Assembly (NCBI GenBank): GCA_947462255.1
Contig: CANHOA010000012.1
Coordinates: 1-64,000, forward strand
Direction: 5' to 3'
Source: Flavobacteriales bacterium
GTDB taxonomy: Bacteria > Bacteroidota > Bacteroidia > Flavobacteriales_D > Crocinitomicaceae
Length of the DNA stretch: 64,000 nt
Of this stretch, positions 1 through 7,843 are shown one piece after another. The number at the start of each line of letters is the position of its first letter. Position 1 is the stretch's first letter. Made by a program: the position numbers and the translations under genes. The notes beneath the pieces are model-generated. The model worked only from the letters and a program-made list of their open reading frames with translations. It did not search any database and was not told the origin of the DNA.

Positions 1-1467
1 CCAAGTGTAAGTGCAGGTATCAACCAAACAGTTTGTGCAGGAACAGCAGTAACCTTGAGTGGATCTGGTGCTACCACGTATACATGGAACAACAGCGTGA
101 ACAACGCAATTGCTTTCACCCCAACGTCAACTACAACTTATACGGTAACAGGAACGGATGCCAATGGTTGTAGCAATACAGCGCAAGCTACTGTAACAGT
201 GAATGCAGCACCAAGTGTAAGTGCAGGTATCAACCAAACAGTTTGTGCAGGAACAGCAGTAACCTTGAGTGGATCTGGTGCTACCACGTATGCATGGAAC
301 AACAGCGTGAACAACGCAATTGCTTTCACACCATCGTCAACTACAACGTATACTGTAACAGGAACGGATGCCAATGGTTGTAGCAATACAGCGCAAGCGA
401 CCGTAACGGTTAATGCAGTACCAATTGTAAGTGCGGGCAACCAAACGGTTTGTGCAGGTACAGCAGTAACATTGAGTGGATCTGGTGCAACAACGTATGC
501 ATGGAATAATGGCGTGATCAACGCAGTTGCTTTCACTCCAACGACAACGACAACGTATACGGTAACTGGAACAAACGCCAATGGTTGTAGCAATACAGCG
601 CAAGCTACCGTAACGGTGAATGCAGCACCAAGTGTAAGTGCAGGAGGTAATCAAACGGTTTGTGCAGGAACAGCAGTAACCTTGATTGGTTCAGGTGCTA
701 CCACGTATGTATGGAACAATAATGTGAACAACGCAGTTGCTTTCACGCCAACTTCAACAGCAACGTATACGGTAACAGGAACAAACGCTAATGGTTGTAT
801 CAATACGGCACAAGCGACGGTAACGGTGAATGCAGCACCAAGTGTAAGTGCAGGCAGCAACCAAACGGTTTGTGCAGGTACAGCAGTAATCTTGAGTGGA
901 TCTGGTGCTACCACGTATGCATGGAATAACGGCGTGAGTAATGCGGTTCCTTTCACACCAACAGTTACGACCATTTATACGGTAACAGGAACAGCTACCA
1001 ATGGCTGTAGCAATACGGCACAAGCTACCATAACGGTGAATGCAGCACCAAGTGTAAGTGCAGGAAGTAACCAAACAGTTTGTTCAGGTACAGCAGTAAC
1101 CTTGAGTGGTTCTGGTGCTACCACGTATACATGGAATAACGGCGTGAGTAATGCTGTTCCTTTCACCCCAACCTCAACGACAACCTATACGGTAACAGGA
1201 ACGGCTGCCAATGGCTGTAGCAATACGGCTCAAACCACTATCACGGTTAATTCAATTCCTACTGTTAGCGGTGGTGCAGATGTAAGTATTTGTTCTGGAG
1301 AATCGGTAGTTTTATCGGGTAATGGAGCCAACACCTATTCTTGGTCAAATGGCATACAAAACGGACAAGCATTTGTTCCTACGGTAACAGGGGTTTACAC
1401 GGTAACTGGCACCAATAGTTTTGGATGTATCGATTCTGACGTAGTCAATGTATTTGTTAATTCATCG
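1..1467 (+). repeat. Tandem 210-bp coding repeats
   Basis: Units begin at 1, 211, 421, 628, 838, 1048 and 1258. The spacing is 210 bp except for one 207-bp unit (421-627) that lacks one codon after SAG. Units one and two are almost identical at the DNA level; the seventh is strongly diverged. The array probably continues upstream of the window. Such DNA identity favours slippage or recombination and makes copy number in an assembly uncertain. Confidence 0.93.
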
Positions 1468-2070
1468 AGTACATCAAATTTGACAGAAGTAGCATGTATA
1501 TCTTATGTATTGAATGGCCAAACATACAATCAAAGTGGAATTTATAGCCAAATCATTCCGAATGCTTTTGGTTGTGATTCTATGATTACCTTGAACCTCA
1601 CCTTGAATTTGCCACCAGCTATTCCAGTTGTCTCTTCGACAAGTAGCGGTGAATTATTCACCAATAGCGAGCCTAACAACTCTTATCAATGGATTTTCTG
1701 TGGTTCAGGATTGGCCATAGCCAATGAAACAGACACGATGTATGTTCCAAATCTTAACGGACAGTTTGCTGTTACAGCGATCAATTCATGTGGCACTACA
1801 ACTTCAGATTGTATTACCATTGATAATGTTGGAATAGATGGTATTGAAGTCAATTTAATAGGTCTTTATCCAAATCCTACTTTTGGCTCAGTGTATCTTT
1901 CTGGAGATGTTAAGGTGGGAACCCACTATGAATTGACAGATGCTCAGGGTAGAGTTATTTCCTTTGGAGATTTATTATCAGAGAAAAACATCAATTTATT
2001 TGGTCTAACAACGGGTATTTACTGGATTAAATTGGATGGTCACACATCACTAAAAGTACTCAAGCAATAA
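1..2070 (+). CDS. T9SS-exported repeat surface protein (5' end outside window)
   Basis: The reading frame is open from base 1, so the start lies upstream of the window. The visible part is six near-identical 70-residue beta-sandwich-type repeats (each with an NQTVCAGTAV motif, a TTYxWNN core and TYTVTGTxxNGC), then a seventh diverged repeat (about 1258-1467), a non-repeat linker and a C-terminal T9SS type A sorting domain (starts near LYPNPTFGSVYLSG, ends in a lysine-rich tail KVLKQ). Proteins of this build are large extracellular adhesins or matrix proteins of Bacteroidota, carried across the outer membrane by the type IX system and anchored or released after removal of the C-terminal domain. 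The two Cys per repeat could form a disulfide inside each unit. A strong terminator follows at once. The role (adhesion, gliding, structure) cannot be told from the sequence. Confidence 0.9.
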   Translation, partial: PSVSAGINQTVCAGTAVTLSGSGATTYTWNNSVNNAIAFTPTSTTTYTVTGTDANGCSNTAQATVTVNAAPSVSAGINQTVCAGTAVTLSGSGATTYAWNNSVNNAIAFTPSSTTTYTVTGTDANGCSNTAQATVTVNAVPIVSAGNQTVCAGTAVTLSGSGATTYAWNNGVINAVAFTPTTTTTYTVTGTNANGCSNTAQATVTVNAAPSVSAGGNQTVCAGTAVTLIGSGATTYVWNNNVNNAVAFTPTSTATYTVTGTNANGCINTAQATVTVNAAPSVSAGSNQTVCAGTAVILSGSGATTYAWNNGVSNAVPFTPTVTTIYTVTGTATNGCSNTAQATITVNAAPSVSAGSNQTVCSGTAVTLSGSGATTYTWNNGVSNAVPFTPTSTTTYTVTGTAANGCSNTAQTTITVNSIPTVSGGADVSICSGESVVLSGNGANTYSWSNGIQNGQAFVPTVTGVYTVTGTNSFGCIDSDVVNVFVNSSSTSNLTEVACISYVLNGQTYNQSGIYSQIIPNAFGCDSMITLNLTLNLPPAIPVVSSTSSGELFTNSEPNNSYQWIFCGSGLAIANETDTMYVPNLNGQFAVTAINSCGTTTSDCITIDNVGIDGIEVNLIGLYPNPTFGSVYLSGDVKVGTHYELTDAQGRVISFGDLLSEKNINLFGLTTGIYWIKLDGHTSLKVLKQ

Positions 2071-2073
2071 TTC

Positions 2074-2107
2074 AAATCCCGGTAAGTTCACTTATCGGGA
2101 TTTTTTT
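2074..2107 (+). terminator. Rho-independent terminator of the repeat protein
   Basis: A 13-bp stem (AAATCCCGGTAAG paired with CTTATCGGGATTT, one G-T wobble) with a TTCA loop is followed by a run of seven T. It begins 3 nt after the stop codon. Confidence 0.9.
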
Positions 2108-2127
2108 ATTCAATCAACAAAATAGGC

Positions 2128-2135
2128 TATTTTTG
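2128..2135 (+). promoter_or_regulatory. -7 box directly in front of the aminotransferase start
   Basis: TATTTTTG fits the Bacteroidota -7 consensus TAnnTTTG. Only 5 nt separate it from the ATG at 2141, so the transcript probably begins at or just before the start codon (leaderless or nearly so). No clear -33 TTTG is visible. Confidence 0.55.
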
Positions 2136-2140
2136 TAGCG

Positions 2141-3334
2141 ATGAATCCTTCTGAAAATTATTTTCTTCAGCACTTAGGCCAAACGAATCCTTTTCCTTTT
2201 TTGATAGAGGTTAAAGAAGCTAGAGGTATTTATATTTATGATGTCGATGGCAAAGAGTACATGGACCTTATCGCTGGGCTTGCTGTAAATGCTATTGGTC
2301 ATTGTCATCCTAAAGTTGTTGCAGCGATTAAAAAACAGATTGATAGTCACATGCATGTGATGGTTTATGGAGAGTTTGTTCAAGCTGCTCAGAATCAAAT
2401 GGCACAGCGATTGATCTCGATGTTGCCATCAAATCTAAATGCAGTTTATCCTGTAAATTCTGGGACAGAAGCAAATGAGGCGGCCATTAAATTGGTAAAG
2501 AGGGCTACTCAACGAACAGAAATCGTCGCATTCAATGGGGCATATCATGGAAGTACAAATGGTTCCTTAAGTATTTCTTCTAATGAAAAAAAGAAACAAG
2601 CGTATCAACCTTTATTACCGGAGATAAAATTTATTGATTTAAATGATGAGGAACAATTAAATCAAATTACAAGCGCAACAGCAGGCGTTTTTTTAGAAAC
2701 AATTCAAGGTGATGCGGGTGTAAGAATACCGGACATTTCTTTTATAAAGGCGCTTAGAAATCGTTGTTCAGAGGTTGGTGCTTTGTTGGTTTTTGATGAA
2801 ATACAATGCGGCCTTGGTCGAACAGGAAAAATCTTTGCATTTGAACACTACCATGTGGTGCCTGATATACTAACTTTAGGAAAGGCCCTTGGCGGTGGAA
2901 TGCCCATTGGAGCTTTGGTGAGTTCAAATGAATTATTACATCATTTTGCTCATTCACCGATGTTAGGGCACATAACAACCTTTGGTGGGCATCCTGTTAT
3001 TTGTGCCGCGGCAAATGCCTTTTTAGAGGTGCTAGAAAGTGAGATTGATTTACTTGAAGTAGAACGATTGGGCAAGCTATTAGAAGATATTATCGGTGCT
3101 AATGGTGAGATCATCGCTATTCGCCGATTGGGCTTACTATTTGCCTTTGATATGATTTCTGAGCAACGTGTAGAGAAAGTCGTGAAGCGTTGCTTGGAAA
3201 AAGGATTGATTACTTTTTGGTTTCTATCCCATCCAGCAAGTTTTCGTTTAGCACCCCCCTTAAACATTACTGAAAAAGAAATACTACGCGCGGGCTATCT
3301 TATTGTAGAGGCTATACATGAAACGAGTCGCTAG
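2141..3334 (+). CDS. Class III PLP-dependent aminotransferase (ArgD-like)
   Basis: At 397 aa it has the full length of the acetylornithine/ornithine-type class III aminotransferases. Visible motifs are GHCHPKVV near residue 53, the PLP phosphate-binding NSGTEANEAA (about 107), the Asp of FDEIQCGLGRTG (about 219) and the PLP-lysine motif TLGKALGGGMPIGA (about 247). Related Bacteroidota proteins are usually annotated only as aspartate aminotransferase family protein. The amino donor and acceptor cannot be read from the sequence, and no arginine-pathway gene is nearby. The gene is monocistronic: a terminator lies upstream and a repeat-rich gap downstream. Its last four codons and stop fall inside a hairpin/repeat (3314-3350), so the extreme C-terminus may have been replaced by repeat sequence. 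Confidence 0.85.
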   Translation: MNPSENYFLQHLGQTNPFPFLIEVKEARGIYIYDVDGKEYMDLIAGLAVNAIGHCHPKVVAAIKKQIDSHMHVMVYGEFVQAAQNQMAQRLISMLPSNLNAVYPVNSGTEANEAAIKLVKRATQRTEIVAFNGAYHGSTNGSLSISSNEKKKQAYQPLLPEIKFIDLNDEEQLNQITSATAGVFLETIQGDAGVRIPDISFIKALRNRCSEVGALLVFDEIQCGLGRTGKIFAFEHYHVVPDILTLGKALGGGMPIGALVSSNELLHHFAHSPMLGHITTFGGHPVICAAANAFLEVLESEIDLLEVERLGKLLEDIIGANGEIIAIRRLGLLFAFDMISEQRVEKVVKRCLEKGLITFWFLSHPASFRLAPPLNITEKEILRAGYLIVEAIHETSR

Positions 3335-3350
3335 AAGAAGTTTCATGTAT
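3314..3350 (+). repeat. Hairpin containing the aminotransferase stop; part recurs at 6378
   Basis: Perfect 11-bp arms (ATACATGAAAC at 3314-3324 and GTTTCATGTAT at 3340-3350) enclose a 15-nt loop that contains the TAG stop. The 25 bases 3322-3346 recur unchanged at 6378-6402, there without the left arm. It may act as a terminator-like structure, but no clear T-run follows. Confidence 0.75.
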
Positions 3351-3353
3351 TAT

Positions 3354-3395
3354 AAAATCGGACCTTATTTTCTTTGTCCTTTTGTCTTGATACAA
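3354..3395 (-). repeat. 42-bp dispersed repeat, copy 1
   Basis: The reverse complement of these 42 bases occurs without mismatch at 11088-11129. Read on the minus strand it begins TTGTATCAAGACAAAAGG and ends GGTCCGATTTT. Inside is a weak GGAC/GTCC stem before T-rich sequence, so it could be the terminator-like end of a larger element. Confidence 0.8.
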
Positions 3396-3427
3396 GAATA
3401 ATTCTATTGAAATAAGATTTGGGTACC

Positions 3428-3484
3428 GTGCCTCTCGACTTCGCTCGATGCCCATTAAGTGAATCGAGCGAAGTCGAGAGACAC
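3428..3484. repeat. Long palindromic element with TCGACTTCGCTCGA arms
   Basis: Arms 3432-3449 and 3463-3480 pair perfectly over 18 bp (CTCTCGACTTCGCTCGAT with its complement) and extend by three more pairs beyond one mismatch. The loop is 13 nt. Arms of this kind are, from memory, common intergenic palindromes in Flavobacteriia, so this is likely one copy of a genome-wide family. Confidence 0.8.
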
Positions 3485-3562
3485 TTATATAGAAATCACC
3501 GAAAGGCACCGAAGTTTCGGTATGGCTTAGGATTGGAGAGAAGGAACGCATGCCACTTTCGA

Positions 3563-3662
3563 GTTTTTTTGCTACTTTTTTTGCGGACCTTCGAGAGCCT
3601 CAGTCACCTCAAAAAAAGTAGGGTAATTAGCAGCGATGCGCCTCCGCCGCGGCGGAGCGCAT
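3563..3662. repeat. Compound repeat patch: GCTAC-T7 arm pair and GC-rich palindrome
   Basis: Near 3570 a GCTACTTTTTTT arm faces AAAAAAAGTAG near 3611-3621. At 3636-3662 sits a GC-rich palindrome, ATGCGC-C-TCCGCCGCGGCGGA-GCGCAT, very unlike the surrounding AT-rich DNA. The whole stretch 3335-3731 has no convincing gene and looks like several stacked palindromic elements. Confidence 0.65.
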
Positions 3663-3731
3663 AAAAAAGTCAAGGCGCTGAATTTCTATTTTTCCGTCGA
3701 AGTCGGACACAAACCATTAACTGTGATCGCG

Positions 3732-6242
3732 TCAATACTCCCACTTATCTCTAAAACTATCATAGAAGTTTAATCCAAATTTAAATTGAATGGAAGATTT
3801 ATCAAATGAATTATTCTGACTAACAGCATACAATCCAATTTTAAACAATTGCTTTCTAATTCTAAATTTCCTTTCTAAACCAGCATAAAACTCAACTTGG
3901 GCAAAATTGGAGCTGGGTATAGAGATCAATCCTCCTCCAATCGTTTCTTCTAATTTCAATTTATTAATTAGCCAAATTTTATTAAGAAAATAGCCGTTGA
4001 AATGATGGATAAAATTGAATTGAATGAACGAATTAGACGTATGCAAAGCGGTGTCTAATAACTGCATCGTATTTACAGGATTTGAAAAAAATCCCAAATC
4101 AGATGGTCTAAAAAATTTATTTTCAATTAAACGTAAATCTTGCTTGTGCAGATATTGACCAGCAACAAATCGAAACGAAGAATTACCAAATGACTTTAAT
4201 TTCATGGTATGTGTCGCTTGAAATTCTAAATAACTAAAATCTGCTTCTGCATCAAAAATGGTAGGGATAGCAACCTTATATTTCAAAAAGACCACTGGCC
4301 AAATCGAACCTAAAACCACTTTTTTATGTTTTCGAATCGTATATTTTTGTCGAAAGTGATACTCTAAATCCAAAGAAACCTGCATAATTTTATACGGATC
4401 AAATAATTGAGCAGGCTGAACTTGCTTAAAAATAGCCAACCATTCTGGATACTCTAAATTACCAATTGACTCTCGAAATGAATATAAAACAGACGATTTT
4501 CCATACAAACCATTAACAATTTCTCGAGAAAAAAACGCTTCAAATTTACGATTTCTTACTCTACTACTCGGTGCTAAAGCTCCTACAATATTCTGAGTTC
4601 CTGCGATAAAATCATATACATCCCCTATTTCAAATCCAATTTTAGAAAAATTCATTCGATTATAGAGGACTGAACCTGCAAAAGAACCTTTAAAATCCTT
4701 GTTATAAAATCCATAATCAATATTCGGCGCAATATTTATAATTTTTGAATTTTTAAATTCCTTCTGAAAAGAAATACCAGGTCTATATCGAAATCCACCT
4801 ATTCCAAAAGGAGTAAATTGAGAAATCACTGGCAATATTGTGAATTCATATTTCTTAAATGAATTCACATGACTTATCCCTGAAAAAAAAATCGCGGAAA
4901 AATTGATCACGTTTCGTTTACTATCACTCATCTTCAAATATTCTTCACTTTCGTGGTACAAGATGATACTGTCTTGTTCTTTAATAAATTGTTTTTCAAA
5001 ATCTTTTAAAGTAAAGGGTCTTGTTTCATTCCAATACGATGAATCCTTTTCAAAAGCATCCTCTTTATAAACAGTTGATTCTAACCAGAAATTTTTCAGA
5101 GAATCATCCACTACAAATTTGTAGTCTTGATGAGAAACTCGTATTAAACCATTTATCAAATCTTTTCCTTCTTTTAGGTTGTAAACAAATTCTCTTCGAA
5201 CCGGAACTAAACGCTCTCCTACTTTTTTGTAATCGCAGATGATGTGAATATCTTTAAAATAATTAAGTACTTTTTTATTCACTTGGAGTTCATAAGATAC
5301 CAATTCCCAGCTCCCTTCTCGAATAAATAAGGTTCCTGAAAACAACGCCTCGTAATCAAACTTAGGCTTTACGGTAACCTCATTGATCATTGTTCCTGTG
5401 GAGTCCACAAAAGTATTCTCTAAAAAATAGCTGTAATACATAAATGCATTGTCAGCCATTGGTGAGACCAAAGGATTTTGTGTTAACTTGTTTGACGAGA
5501 TTGAATTATCAAAAAGAGAAAAATGAGCATCCTTAATTCCATTTATAAATAGATACGGATTCGCAGACAAACTTTGTTCTTCTGCTATACTCTGATCCGA
5601 ATTTCCAAAATCAAAACTAACCCCTACTTGTGATGTATTATTAGTCATTGCTGATGAACGATCCGCCAAATCGTTGTAAGCATAAAATTCATCTTTAAAT
5701 TTACCGATGCGCTTGTAAGAGGTTTTTGCTTTCCATTCAATGATGTTTAACTTATCTTTTCCGATGATTGAATCCCTTTCAAGACTATCTAATTTTGCTT
5801 TTTCAAGCGTGGAAAAGCAATATGTTTCGCATTCGTACTCAGCCAACAAATCTTGAAAATAAGACCTTTTCTTAATAACGTCCTTCATTAACTCCTTTCC
5901 TTTGTCTTTTTTACTTTGAGCAAAAACAGTTATCTCATCAAAATCTAGCGTGTTCTCTTTCATTACAACCACCAAACTATTAGCCCGATCGCCAATTTCA
6001 ACTGTATCTGTTTTGGTTTCATAACCCATTGATGAAAAGACCATAACATGCTTACCCTTCTTCAGTTCTAATTGAAAATTTCCTAAAGCATTTGCAACTG
6101 TTCCATATGATTCATTCAATAGAAACACTTTTGCAAAGGGTATTTCAACGGAATCCTTATCCATTATTTTACCTGTCAAAACTTGGGAAAAAGAAATGAA
6201 ACTTGCTAAAACAAAGAGAATACAGAAAATGATTTTATGCAT
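3732..6242 (-). CDS. Outer-membrane protein, carboxypeptidase-regulatory-like plus DUF5686-type barrel
   Basis: With start ATG at 6242 the protein is 836 aa and opens with a clean signal peptide (MHKIIFCILFVLASFISFSQ). Residues about 21-110 form a carboxypeptidase D regulatory-like domain (VLTGKIMDKDSVEIPFAKVFL), followed by a long region typical of the DUF5686/CarboxypepD_reg-like family and a C-terminal half rich in alternating aromatic strands ending in NFYDSFRDKWEY, as expected for an outer-membrane beta-barrel. An in-frame extension up to 6317 would add a poly-lysine stretch from a homopolymer and bury the signal peptide, so I reject it. Exact function is unknown; the family is widespread and undefined in Bacteroidota. 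It stands alone, facing palindromic repeats downstream. Confidence 0.8.
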   Translation of the reverse strand: MHKIIFCILFVLASFISFSQVLTGKIMDKDSVEIPFAKVFLLNESYGTVANALGNFQLELKKGKHVMVFSSMGYETKTDTVEIGDRANSLVVVMKENTLDFDEITVFAQSKKDKGKELMKDVIKKRSYFQDLLAEYECETYCFSTLEKAKLDSLERDSIIGKDKLNIIEWKAKTSYKRIGKFKDEFYAYNDLADRSSAMTNNTSQVGVSFDFGNSDQSIAEEQSLSANPYLFINGIKDAHFSLFDNSISSNKLTQNPLVSPMADNAFMYYSYFLENTFVDSTGTMINEVTVKPKFDYEALFSGTLFIREGSWELVSYELQVNKKVLNYFKDIHIICDYKKVGERLVPVRREFVYNLKEGKDLINGLIRVSHQDYKFVVDDSLKNFWLESTVYKEDAFEKDSSYWNETRPFTLKDFEKQFIKEQDSIILYHESEEYLKMSDSKRNVINFSAIFFSGISHVNSFKKYEFTILPVISQFTPFGIGGFRYRPGISFQKEFKNSKIINIAPNIDYGFYNKDFKGSFAGSVLYNRMNFSKIGFEIGDVYDFIAGTQNIVGALAPSSRVRNRKFEAFFSREIVNGLYGKSSVLYSFRESIGNLEYPEWLAIFKQVQPAQLFDPYKIMQVSLDLEYHFRQKYTIRKHKKVVLGSIWPVVFLKYKVAIPTIFDAEADFSYLEFQATHTMKLKSFGNSSFRFVAGQYLHKQDLRLIENKFFRPSDLGFFSNPVNTMQLLDTALHTSNSFIQFNFIHHFNGYFLNKIWLINKLKLEETIGGGLISIPSSNFAQVEFYAGLERKFRIRKQLFKIGLYAVSQNNSFDKSSIQFKFGLNFYDSFRDKWEY

Positions 6243-6261
6243 ATTAATTTTAATCTTATTG

Positions 6262-6287
6262 TTTTTTTTTTTTTTTTTTTTTTTTTT
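6262..6287. repeat. 26-nt T/A homopolymer upstream of the DUF5686 gene
   Basis: An unbroken run of 26 T (A on the coding strand) lies 19 nt upstream of the start at 6242, in the leader or promoter region. It may be a slippage-prone tract that tunes expression, or a length error from sequencing. Confidence 0.85.
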
Positions 6288-6377
6288 CTTCGCGGTGGAG
6301 TGGGTTATGGTCTCCACTTTTTATTTGTAAATGTAATTGCTTTTAATTAAAATGCATATATTCTTCAACTTGCCAAT

Positions 6378-6402
6378 AACGAGTCGCTAGAAGAAGTTTC
6401 AT
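6378..6402 (+). repeat. Second copy of the GAGTCGCTAGAAGAAG repeat
   Basis: Twenty-five bases identical to 3322-3346, here in non-coding DNA and without the left hairpin arm. The two copies bracket the DUF5686 gene in direct orientation. Confidence 0.8.
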
Positions 6403-6438
6403 AGATTAGCGTTTTATGAAATTTTATTTATCAGTATT

Positions 6439-6756
6439 AAAGCCCTGAAAGGGTGTTTGATCTATTAACGATGGGCAAAGTCCATCGGAAATAGAAATTA
6501 ACTAACATTAACAAAGCCCTGAAAGGGTGTAATATTCAAAGGGGGTAGTTACTAACAATAAAGTATAGTGTAAATCAAAAGGAATTTCATAGAAAAAAAC
6601 AGTTCAAGGAAAAAACACGAATTAGCATATTCAGAACTATCTGTTTGGGATTCATATTTCGCTAATATCACACCCTTTCAGGGCTTTTGACTGCGTGATT
6701 CTAGGTGAATCATTGGGCGAAGCCCAATGATTAGGTATCTAACCCTTTCAGGGTTA
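6439..6756. repeat. Array of CCCT-GAA-AGGG and GGGC-GAA-GCCC hairpins
   Basis: Four copies of a CCCTGAAAGGG hairpin occur: AAAGCCCTGAAAGGGTGT at 6439-6456 and 6513-6530, its reverse complement at 6670-6687, and a shorter AACCCTTTCAGGGTT form at 6740-6756. Two other hairpins lie between: GATGG/CCATC at 6470-6486 and the strong TCATTGGGC-GAA-GCCCAATGA at 6710-6730. The left two copies are in one orientation and the right two in the other, giving an inverted array around about 140 bp of plain AT-rich sequence (6531-6669). There is no gene in 6243-6889. REP-like arrays of this kind are known in Bacteroidota; no transposase is present in the window. Confidence 0.8.
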
Positions 6757-6865
6757 TGAACTACAGTGCACATTATTCGATTTATACAAAAATCATTATG
6801 CCTAGCACCTCAAAATTATATTAAGCATATAAAGTTTTTGATACTTAAATAAAAAGGAAAAGGAT

Positions 6866-6873
6866 TACCTTTG
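6866..6873 (+). promoter_or_regulatory. -7 box of metF
   Basis: TACCTTTG matches TAnnTTTG, 16 nt before the metF ATG. A TTTG at 6837-6840 could be the -33 element, but the 25-nt spacer is long. Confidence 0.6.
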
Positions 6874-6889
6874 TCCCTCTATAATTCAC

Positions 6890-7840
6890 ATGAAAGTAAC
6901 AGATCACATTAAAGAAGCGAAAGACACCTTATTCTCTTTCGAGATTTTGCCTCCTCTAAAAGGTAAAAGCATTCAATCCATTTACGATGGTATAGATCCT
7001 TTGATGGAATTTCAACCTAAATTCGTCAACGTAACGTATCATAGAGAAGAATTTATTTATAAAGAGCGAGAAAATGGCCTATTGGAAAAAATAGCCATTC
7101 GTAAACGTCCAGGAACGGTAGGTATTTGTGCAGCAATAATGAATAAATACAATGTTGATGCGATACCACACCTCATTTGCGGTGGCTTTAGCAAGGAAGA
7201 TACCGAAAATGCCCTAATTGATTTACAATTTTTGGGTATTGATAATGTATTAGCTTTGCGTGGAGACGCCTATAAAACAGAAGCTAATTTTCGCCCTCAT
7301 CCCGACGGTCACCAATATGCGGTTAAGCTCGTTGAGCAAATCACTGAAATGAATAAAGGAAATTACATGATGGACGATGTGCAACTAGAACCAACGAATT
7401 TTTGCATCGGTACAGCAGCCTATCCTGAAAAACACTTCGAAGCAATGAATTTAGCGACTGATTTAATGCATTTAAAGCAAAAAGTAGATGCGGGCGCCGA
7501 ATATATCGTTACGCAGATGTTCTTTGATAATAAAAAATATTTTTCTTTTGTTGAAGCATGTCGAAATATGGGCATAATGGTTCCTATCATTCCGGGACTT
7601 AAGCCACTAAAAACCTTAAATCACATTTCTTTTATTCCAAAATTCTTTCACATTGATTATCCAATTGAGCTTTCTTCGGAGTTGCTAAAATGTAAGGATA
7701 ATAAAGCGGTTGAAAAGTTGGGGATTGAATGGGGGATCCACCAGTCTAAAGAATTAAAAAACGCTGGAGCTCCTTGTATTCACTATTACACCATGTCTAA
7801 TTCTTCCTCAGTAAAAGCTATTGCCTCTGAAGTTTTCTAA
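6890..7840 (+). CDS. metF: Methylenetetrahydrofolate reductase
   Basis: A 316-aa flavoprotein of the MetF family that reduces 5,10-methylene-THF to 5-methyl-THF for methionine synthesis in the cytoplasm. Seen in the sequence: FSFEILPPLKG near the N-terminus, NVTYHREE (about 49), PHLICGGFSKEDTENAL (about 89) followed by GIDNVLALRGD (about 117), and ITQMFFD-type VTQMFFDNKKY (about 207). The length is normal for bacterial MetF (about 290-320). No SAM-responsive leader was recognised in the short upstream region. A small secreted-protein gene follows after 3 nt, so the two are probably co-transcribed. Confidence 0.95.
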   Translation: MKVTDHIKEAKDTLFSFEILPPLKGKSIQSIYDGIDPLMEFQPKFVNVTYHREEFIYKERENGLLEKIAIRKRPGTVGICAAIMNKYNVDAIPHLICGGFSKEDTENALIDLQFLGIDNVLALRGDAYKTEANFRPHPDGHQYAVKLVEQITEMNKGNYMMDDVQLEPTNFCIGTAAYPEKHFEAMNLATDLMHLKQKVDAGAEYIVTQMFFDNKKYFSFVEACRNMGIMVPIIPGLKPLKTLNHISFIPKFFHIDYPIELSSELLKCKDNKAVEKLGIEWGIHQSKELKNAGAPCIHYYTMSNSSSVKAIASEVF

Positions 7841-7843
7841 TTA

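Noticed and set aside
138-1166. Five minus-strand open frames over the start of the window
   Set aside because: They are mirror images of the 210-bp repeats of the plus-strand surface protein; repeated composition keeps the opposite frames open. They have no motif or promoter.
3419-3664. 81-codon plus-strand frame in the palindrome patch
   Set aside because: It is made entirely of inverted-repeat DNA; its sequence (ending SSDAPPPRRSA) is the type of false frame seen repeatedly in Bacteroidota repeats.
6243-6317. N-terminal extension of the DUF5686 protein with a poly-lysine run
   Set aside because: The lysines come from the 26-nt homopolymer and would bury a clean signal peptide that starts at 6242.
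6439-6756. CRISPR array
   Set aside because: The repeats are short hairpins in both orientations with irregular spacing and no cas genes.
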